Below, piece by piece: positions 44,986 to 48,898 of a DNA stretch of 48,898 nt. The notes beneath the pieces are model-generated. The model was not told the origin of the DNA, did not search any database, and worked only from the letters and a program-made list of their open reading frames with translations. A program made the position numbers and the translations under genes. Position 1 is the stretch's first letter; every line of letters starts with the position of its first letter. Source of the DNA: Pseudomonadota bacterium (lineage in GTDB: Bacteria; Pseudomonadota; Alphaproteobacteria; Sphingomonadales; Sphingomonadaceae); assembly GCA_029550345.1 (NCBI GenBank), contig JAKPHK010000133.1, forward strand, positions 1 through 48,898, written 5' to 3'.

Positions 44986-45492
44986 ATGAAGCGCGTTCTT
45001 TCCGCCGTGGCCGTCGCCCTGCTGCTGGCCGCCTGCAACCGCGGCGCGGCCACCGCCGATCCGGCGGTGCTGGCCAAGGCCGCCGCCGAGGCCAAGGCCT
45101 ATATGGACGCCAACGCCAAGGCCGCGGGGGTCCAGACCCTGCCGTCGGGCGTGCAGTACAAGATCGTCCGCTCGGGGCCGGCCAGCGGCCTCAAGCCCGG
45201 CCCCGACGACGAGGTGAAGGTCCATTACGAAGGCAAGCTGGTCGACGGGACCATCTTCGATTCCTCCTACGAACGCGGCCAGCCGGCGGCCATACCGCTG
45301 CCGGCCCTGATCCCGGCCTGGAAGGAAGCCCTGCAGCTCATGCGGCCGGGCGACGAGTGGGTCCTCTACGTCCCGCCGGCCATGGGCTACGGCGAGGAGG
45401 GCGCCGGCGAAATCCCGCCCAACAGCGTGCTGATCTTCCGCATCGAACTGATCGACGTGCTGCCGGCGCCGGGGCGCGTCGGCCAGGGGTGA
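44986..45492 (+). CDS. FKBP-type peptidyl-prolyl isomerase lipoprotein
   Basis: Periplasmic proline isomerase. The 168 residues have a lipoprotein signal with C17 (LLLAAC), an Ala/Lys-rich helix (about 28-55) and an FKBP domain (about 58-160: SGVQYKIVRSG, EVKVHYEGKLVDGTIFDSSYERG, IPAWKEALQLMRPGDEW, PAMGYGEEGAGEIPPNSVLIF). It resembles the Mip/FkpA type but with a short helical N-part. It follows ilvA by 27 bases and is not closely similar to the FKBP gene at 1380. Confidence 0.92.
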   Translation: MKRVLSAVAVALLLAACNRGAATADPAVLAKAAAEAKAYMDANAKAAGVQTLPSGVQYKIVRSGPASGLKPGPDDEVKVHYEGKLVDGTIFDSSYERGQPAAIPLPALIPAWKEALQLMRPGDEWVLYVPPAMGYGEEGAGEIPPNSVLIFRIELIDVLPAPGRVGQG

Positions 45493-45530
45493 TCGCCCAT
45501 CGTGCGGCGGCCCTGGCGCCCTTGCTCGTG

Positions 45531-45577
45531 TCGTCCCGGAAAGCGTGGAGCGCTTGTCCGGAATCCATGAACACCTG
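45531..45577. repeat. Imperfect hairpin repeat, Caulobacterales-type intergenic element
   Basis: TCCCGGAAAGCG (45534-45545) and CGCTTGTCCGGA (45551-45562) form an imperfect stem around TGGAG, followed by ATCCATGAACACCTG. From memory this wording recurs in intergenic DNA of Caulobacter-like genomes; only one copy is in this window, so the repeat nature is inferred. Confidence 0.4.
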
Positions 45578-45635
45578 ATTTTCAGAACCTGACGCCACGA
45601 GCGGCATGACCAACTGATCCGCCTGCGTTCATGGG

Positions 45636-45661
45636 CCCCGGTCTTGCTTCGCAAACCGGGG
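45636..45661. repeat. GC-rich intergenic hairpin downstream of the DUF1993 gene
   Basis: CCCCGGT (45636-45642) with the TTGC next to it pairs with GCAAACCGGGG (45651-45661) around a short loop with one bulge. It lies 57 bases from the DUF1993 stop and has no T-run. It could be a transcription-end hairpin or a small dispersed palindrome. Confidence 0.45.
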
Positions 45662-45718
45662 TGACACCTGGATGCGGCGCCCCTGCCACGAAGGGGGGGT
45701 GTCTTCCCGGCTGGGTCC

Positions 45719-46243
45719 TCAGCTCATCTTCATCCGCAACTGGCCCATATAGTCGCGCTTGCCGATCGGCACGCCGCGGGCGCGGAGCAGGTCGTAGGCG
45801 GTGGTGGCGTGGAAGTGCAGGTTCGGCAGCGAGAACGACATCAGGAAGTTCTCGGCGGTGAACGGGATCTTCGTGCCGCGGAACTCGAAGAACACGTCCT
45901 TGCCCTCCAGGGCGTTCACCTCGTCGCGGCTCAGGGCCGAGAGCTTGGCGTGCGTGTCCTTGATGAGCGCCACCAGGGCCGGATAGTCCTGGGCGGTCTG
46001 GTCGCCGCCGGGCGAGAACACGCCGGCTTTGGCGCCTTCGATGGCGCCCAGCGAGTGGTGGGCGACCGAGATCACCTGGAAGCGGAAGTCGAACATGTCC
46101 TCGCACATCTTCGAGGTCACGATCTCTTGCGGGTCGATCCCATTGTCCTGGCAGTGGGCCAGTCCCCGCTCGAGGAAGCCGGCCACGCCGCCCACCGTCT
46201 GGAGAAACGCAGCCACGCTGACGTCGTAGAGAGAGATCGCCAT
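45719..46243 (-). CDS. DUF1993 family protein
   Basis: Protein of 174 residues of unknown function, probably a four-helix DinB-like bundle. It begins MAISLYDVSVAAFLQTVGGVAGFLERG, with CEDMFDFRFQVISVAHHSLGAIEG in the middle and NFLMSFSLPNLHFHATTAYDLLRARG near the end, typical of DUF1993. His residues in VAHHSLG and LHFHATT could bind a metal; that is inference. The ATG at 46243 has AAGGGGCGG upstream; the frame is open further upstream but with unrelated composition. It follows the SRPBCC gene on the same strand. Confidence 0.88.
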   Translation of the reverse strand: MAISLYDVSVAAFLQTVGGVAGFLERGLAHCQDNGIDPQEIVTSKMCEDMFDFRFQVISVAHHSLGAIEGAKAGVFSPGGDQTAQDYPALVALIKDTHAKLSALSRDEVNALEGKDVFFEFRGTKIPFTAENFLMSFSLPNLHFHATTAYDLLRARGVPIGKRDYMGQLRMKMS

Positions 46244-46314
46244 TTTCCGCCCCTTGTCTGATTTGGGCGGGCAATCTCCTCCGTCGGACGCGCCGACGCC
46301 AGCGGTTTTCGGCG

Positions 46315-46791
46315 CTATTTGTACATGCCCTCGCGCAGGTTGAGGCCGTGCTCGAGCCAGGCCTTCATCGCGCACTGCATCTGGCTCCAGCCCTGGCAGT
46401 TGCCGTACGAGGCCTTGAGGCCGGCCGGGGTCTCCTTCCAGCCGTGCTCTTCGATGGCCACCAGGGTGCGGCCGTCGTCGAGCGGCTCGAAGGTCATGGT
46501 CACGGTGGTGTTGTAGCCGACGGTCGCGACGGGCGCGCCGTCGTCGGGCTGGCCTTCGCTCGCCGCCCATTCGAAGACGATCTTCTGCTGCGGGACCACC
46601 TCCTTCACCCAGACCGGGAAGGCGCCCGGGAAGTCGGCGAAGTCCCAATAGACGGTGGCGCCAGTCTCGATGCGGCCCTTGGCGCCGCCGGTGGTGAAGT
46701 AGCGCGACAGCTCGGCCGGATTGACGACGGCCTCGAACACCTCGGCCACCGGCCTGGCGATGCGGGCGGTCACGCGGAAGGTCAGATCCAT
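46315..46791 (-). CDS. SRPBCC/AHSA1-family protein
   Basis: START-like small-molecule-binding fold of 158 residues: MDLTFRVTARIARPVAEVFEAVVNP at the start, then FTTGGAKGRIETG, VYWDFADFPGAFPVWVKEVVP and TFEPLDDGRTLVAIEEHGW. Such proteins are often paired with an ArsR regulator, as here (divergent, 46 bases apart). The ligand is unknown. The ATG at 46791 has AAGGAG upstream; a start ten codons earlier would run into the palindrome. Confidence 0.9.
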   Translation of the reverse strand: MDLTFRVTARIARPVAEVFEAVVNPAELSRYFTTGGAKGRIETGATVYWDFADFPGAFPVWVKEVVPQQKIVFEWAASEGQPDDGAPVATVGYNTTVTMTFEPLDDGRTLVAIEEHGWKETPAGLKASYGNCQGWSQMQCAMKAWLEHGLNLREGMYK

Positions 46792-46818
46792 GATCCTGCT
46801 CCTTGTCTCCAGCCCTAT

Positions 46819-46840
46819 CATGTTATAGATTTATAACATG
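46819..46840. promoter_or_regulatory. Perfect palindrome between the SRPBCC and arsR genes, likely ArsR operator
   Basis: CATGTTATA (46819-46827), spacer GATT, then TATAACATG (46832-46840): a perfect 9-bp inverted repeat in the divergent promoter region. The last three bases are the arsR ATG, so a bound dimer would cover the start codon and both promoters. Confidence 0.75.
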
Positions 46841-47161
46841 TCAAGCGAGTCGGAAAACAACCTGATTTTCAAAGCCTTGGCCTCGCCCACCCGGCGGGGG
46901 ATTCTCGACCGGCTCCGCGATGCGCCGCTGACGACCGGGGACCTGTGCGGACGGTTTCCGGAGCTCGACCGCTGTACGGTGATGCAGCACCTGAAGGTTC
47001 TGGAGGCGGCGGGGCTGGTGATCGCCACGCGCCGGGGGCGCGAGCGCTGGAACCACCTGAACTCCATGCCCATCAAGCAGATTCACGACCGCTGGATCGG
47101 GCCCTACGCCGAGCGGGCGGTGAGCGTGCTGGAAAGGCTGAAGGCCGATCTGGAAGCCTGA
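46838..47161 (+). CDS. ArsR-family transcriptional regulator
   Basis: Winged-helix repressor of 107 residues with FKALASPTRRGILDRLRDAPLTTGDL and the recognition helix CTVMQHLKVLEAAGLVIATRRGRERW. No paired Cys metal motif is present, so it is of the type linked to SRPBCC genes rather than a metal sensor. The start codon is the end of the palindrome at 46819-46840 and no ribosome-binding site precedes it, which suggests leaderless translation and autoregulation. Confidence 0.93.
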   Translation: MSSESENNLIFKALASPTRRGILDRLRDAPLTTGDLCGRFPELDRCTVMQHLKVLEAAGLVIATRRGRERWNHLNSMPIKQIHDRWIGPYAERAVSVLERLKADLEA

Positions 47162-47250
47162 GCGTACCGGCGGCTCGAAAGCTTGCATGGGCGGCGCGGG
47201 CGGGCTTTGCTGACGCCGAACCAGAAAAGCCGAATTAGGGAAAACGCCGC

Positions 47251-47814
47251 ATGCGCCTCGCCAAGCCTCGGATCGCGCCGGTCCAGGACGCCGACCTCAC
47301 CGACGAGCAGAAGGAAATCCTCGCCCCGATGGGCGAGCGGGTGCTGAACATCTTCCGCACCATGGTCCAGGCGCCGAAGGCGGCGAAGGGCTTCCTCGCC
47401 TGGGGCAATTACGTGCTGTCGAAGAAGAACGACCTGCCGCCGCGCGAGCGCGAGATCGTCATCCTGCGCATCGGCTATCTCTGCCGCTCGGGCTACGAGT
47501 GGACCCAGCACGTGCCGATCGGCCAGCGCGCCGGCCTGACCGATGACGAGGTGGCGCGGATCAAGGGCGGCGCCGGCGCGCCCGGCTGGAGCGCCGCCGA
47601 CCAGGCGCTGCTGCGCGCCTCGGACGAACTGCACCACGACCAGTTCATCACCGATGCGACCTGGGCGGCGCTGAAGGCGCACTTCACCGACAAGCAGTGC
47701 ATGGACGTGGTGTTCACCGCTGGCCAGTACACCCAGGTCTCGATGATCCTCAATTCGTTCGGGGTGCAGCTCGACGCGGGCCAGAGCCTCGATCCCGACC
47801 TGAGGGGCTTCTGA
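47251..47814 (+). CDS. Carboxymuconolactone decarboxylase-family protein (AhpD fold)
   Basis: All-helical protein of 187 residues with PPREREIVILRIGYLCRSGYEWTQHVPIG, where C78, E83 and H87 occupy the usual AhpD-like catalytic patch. The paired CxxC of AhpD is missing, so a thiol-peroxidase role is unlikely. Substrate unknown. The next gene, an SDR, starts 2 bases after its stop, so the two probably act in one pathway. Confidence 0.9.
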   Translation: MRLAKPRIAPVQDADLTDEQKEILAPMGERVLNIFRTMVQAPKAAKGFLAWGNYVLSKKNDLPPREREIVILRIGYLCRSGYEWTQHVPIGQRAGLTDDEVARIKGGAGAPGWSAADQALLRASDELHHDQFITDATWAALKAHFTDKQCMDVVFTAGQYTQVSMILNSFGVQLDAGQSLDPDLRGF

Positions 47815-47816
47815 CC

Positions 47817-48614
47817 ATGCGGCTGGCAGGCAAGAGCGCCATCGTCGTCGGGGCGGGCCAGACGCCGGGCGAGACCGTCGGCAACGGCCGGGCCGTCGCG
47901 CTGCTGTTCGCACGGGAGGGCGCCGACGTGCTCTGCGTCGACCGGCGGCTCGACCGCGCCCAGGAAACGGTGGCGATGATCGAGGCCGAGGGCGGCCGCG
48001 CGGCGGCTCTCGCCGCCGACATCGTGCGGGCCGAGGATTGCACGGCCATGGTCGAGGCGGCCAAGGCGCGGTTCGGCGCCGTCGACATCGTGGTCAACAA
48101 TGTCGGGATCGGCGGGGGCGGCGACGGCCCGGCCCATCGGCTGACCGAGGACGCGCTCGACCGCATCCTGGCGGTGAACCTGAAAGGCGCCTGGCAGGTC
48201 GGCAAGGCCGTCCTGCCGACCCTGCGCGAGCAAGGCGCCGGCTCGATCGTCTACATCTCGTCCCTGGCCTCGATCGCAGGGGGAAACCAGACCGCCTACG
48301 AGGTCTCCAAGGCGGCGGTGAACCGGCTGACCACAAGCATCGCCCAGGCCAATGCGTCCAAGGGCGTGCGCTGCAACGCCGTGGCCATGGGCCTGCTCGA
48401 CACGCCGATGGCCGTGGCCGGCATCGCACAGGCCAGCGGTCAGGAGCAGCAGGCGGTGCGCGAGGCCCGCAACGCGCGCGTGCCGCTGGGCGGCAGGATG
48501 GGCACGGCTTGGGACACCGCCTATGCGGCCCTGTTCCTGGCCAGCGACGAGGCGAGGTTCATCACCGGCACGGTGCTGTTCGTCGACGGCGGCATGTCGA
48601 GCCGGATCGGCTGA
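47817..48614 (+). CDS. SDR-family oxidoreductase with extended glycine motif
   Basis: NAD(P)-binding short-chain dehydrogenase of 265 residues. It has VNNVGIG (93-99), N121, S148 or S149, Y161 and K165 (YEVSK), and C-terminal DGGMSSRIG. The nucleotide-binding loop VGAGQTPGETVGNGRA (11-26) is longer than the usual TGxxxGxG, and VDRR after the second strand may favour one cofactor. The ATG at 47817 follows the preceding stop by 2 bases; the longer open frame upstream overlaps the previous gene and is not used. Confidence 0.9.
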   Translation: MRLAGKSAIVVGAGQTPGETVGNGRAVALLFAREGADVLCVDRRLDRAQETVAMIEAEGGRAAALAADIVRAEDCTAMVEAAKARFGAVDIVVNNVGIGGGGDGPAHRLTEDALDRILAVNLKGAWQVGKAVLPTLREQGAGSIVYISSLASIAGGNQTAYEVSKAAVNRLTTSIAQANASKGVRCNAVAMGLLDTPMAVAGIAQASGQEQQAVREARNARVPLGGRMGTAWDTAYAALFLASDEARFITGTVLFVDGGMSSRIG

Positions 48615-48644
48615 GCCCCCGGTTCGGCCCCTGCTGCGGCGCGG

Positions 48645-48675
48645 CATTGAAAAACGGCCTCGGCCATTCCATCTA
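48645..48675 (+). promoter_or_regulatory. Likely heat-shock promoter of the Hsp20 gene
   Basis: TTGAAA (48647-48652) and CCATCT (48669-48674) with a 16-base spacer resemble alphaproteobacterial RpoH promoters and have the same spacing as the clpB promoter here. The -10 box ends 74 bases before the Hsp20 ATG. Confidence 0.55.
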
Positions 48676-48719
48676 ATATTCAACCAGCCGGGCGCGCCGC
48701 TACAGGGTGTTCGGTCGGG

Positions 48720-48741
48720 GAGTCGCTTCCAGCGAGGACTC
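48720..48741 (+). promoter_or_regulatory. Hairpin over the Hsp20 ribosome-binding site, possible RNA thermometer
   Basis: GAGT (48720-48723) pairs with ACTC (48738-48741) and CGCT (48724-48727) with AGCG (48731-48734); AGG (48735-48737) is bulged out. The SD-like GAGGA (48734-48738) lies in the 3' arm, 10 bases before the ATG. TTCCA (48727-48731) can instead pair with TGGAA (48745-48749), giving a rival fold. Weak GC pairing near the SD is what a heat-opened element would need. Confidence 0.4.
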
Positions 48742-48748
48742 TTTTGGA

Positions 48749-48898
48749 ATGACCCGGACGATCCTGTTCGACAGCCCCTTCCTGCTCGGTTTCGAGCACA
48801 CCCGGAACCTTGTCGAACGCGCCGCCAAGGCGGCCGCGGAAAGCTATCCGCCCTACAACGTCGAGGATCTGGGCGACGGCGGGCTACGCATCACCCTG
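48749..48898 (+). CDS. Small heat-shock protein (Hsp20 family), N-terminal part only
   Basis: ATP-independent holdase chaperone. Only the first 50 residues are in the window: MTRTILFDSPFLLGFEHTRN, then LVERAAKAAAESYPPYNVEDLGDGGLRITL, the family N-terminal arm and the start of the alpha-crystallin domain (PPYNVEDL). The wording is like Caulobacter-type Hsp20 from memory. The frame is open to the window edge. A heat-shock-like promoter and a hairpin over the SD precede it. Confidence 0.85.
   Translation, partial: MTRTILFDSPFLLGFEHTRNLVERAAKAAAESYPPYNVEDLGDGGLRITL

Noticed and set aside
42921..45578. A plus-strand open frame of 885 codons that covers part of the dehydrogenase region, ilvA and the FKBP gene.
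   Set aside because: It runs out of frame with ilvA and FKBP, is rich in Arg/Gly/Ala and has no domain. It is a GC shadow, not a fusion across the junction.
1..48898. Search by eye for CRISPR arrays, transposases, integrases, phage genes and toxin-antitoxin pairs.
   Set aside because: None were seen; no direct repeat arrays and no such domains in any convincing gene.

Overview
The window is about 49 kb of GC-rich alphaproteobacterial DNA, nearly all coding, with no gap over 300 bases without a gene. From the left edge to about 43.9 kb the genes are those of a sphingomonad-like chromosome (order Sphingomonadales, inferred from gene content and order). They include a gatCAB operon, a 1001-residue TonB-dependent receptor, a Tad/Cpa pilus locus, and an argS-SPOR-nagZ-scpA-scpB-tatABC run. 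I see no phage, insertion sequence, CRISPR array, rRNA or tRNA.

Layout: 1-5.3 kb holds a truncated Na+/solute symporter, rpsU, a membrane-anchored FKBP isomerase and gatC-gatA-gatB (transamidosome). 5.3-11.5 kb holds a small repeat-bearing hypothetical protein, an M16 zinc protease lipoprotein and clpB behind a heat-shock-type promoter. 11.5-21.4 kb holds the receptor, facing away from a thiolase/SDR/enoyl-CoA hydratase/TetR beta-oxidation-type operon. That operon runs into a methylthioadenosine phosphorylase, maleylacetoacetate isomerase, a MarR regulator and a fumarylacetoacetase-family hydrolase. 21.4-28.9 kb is the minus-strand cpaA-cpaB-cpaC-cpaD-cpaE-tadB-tadC operon, which lacks the cpaF ATPase normally found between cpaE and tadB. 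29-31.3 kb holds a lipase-like hydrolase, a DauA-like amine dehydrogenase and a YegP protein. 31.3-34.4 kb holds the coupled ispH-thrB-rnhA operon and a lipoprotein. 34.5-41 kb holds translation, cell-wall recycling, condensin and Tat export genes. 41-43.6 kb holds an amidohydrolase and a 3-hydroxyisobutyrate-dehydrogenase-like enzyme.

From about 43.9 kb onward the codon usage changes inside the threonine dehydratase gene: Asp goes from mostly GAT to only GAC. The genes that follow look Caulobacterales-like (Phenylobacterium or Caulobacter, by inference): an FKBP lipoprotein, intergenic hairpin repeats, a DUF1993 protein, a divergent SRPBCC/ArsR pair around a perfect palindrome, a carboxymuconolactone decarboxylase-family protein, an SDR, and the start of an Hsp20 gene with a heat-shock-type promoter and a hairpin over its ribosome-binding site. 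Either the contig is a chimera of two alphaproteobacteria joined in the conserved PLP-lysine region of ilvA, or a recombination joined two lineages there. This is the most important caution for anyone using the window.

Most of the window is conserved housekeeping sequence and I did not find a convincing new multi-gene system. The most interesting signals are the ilvA junction, the missing cpaF, several palindromic operators beside their likely regulators, and a possible RNA thermometer ahead of hsp20.
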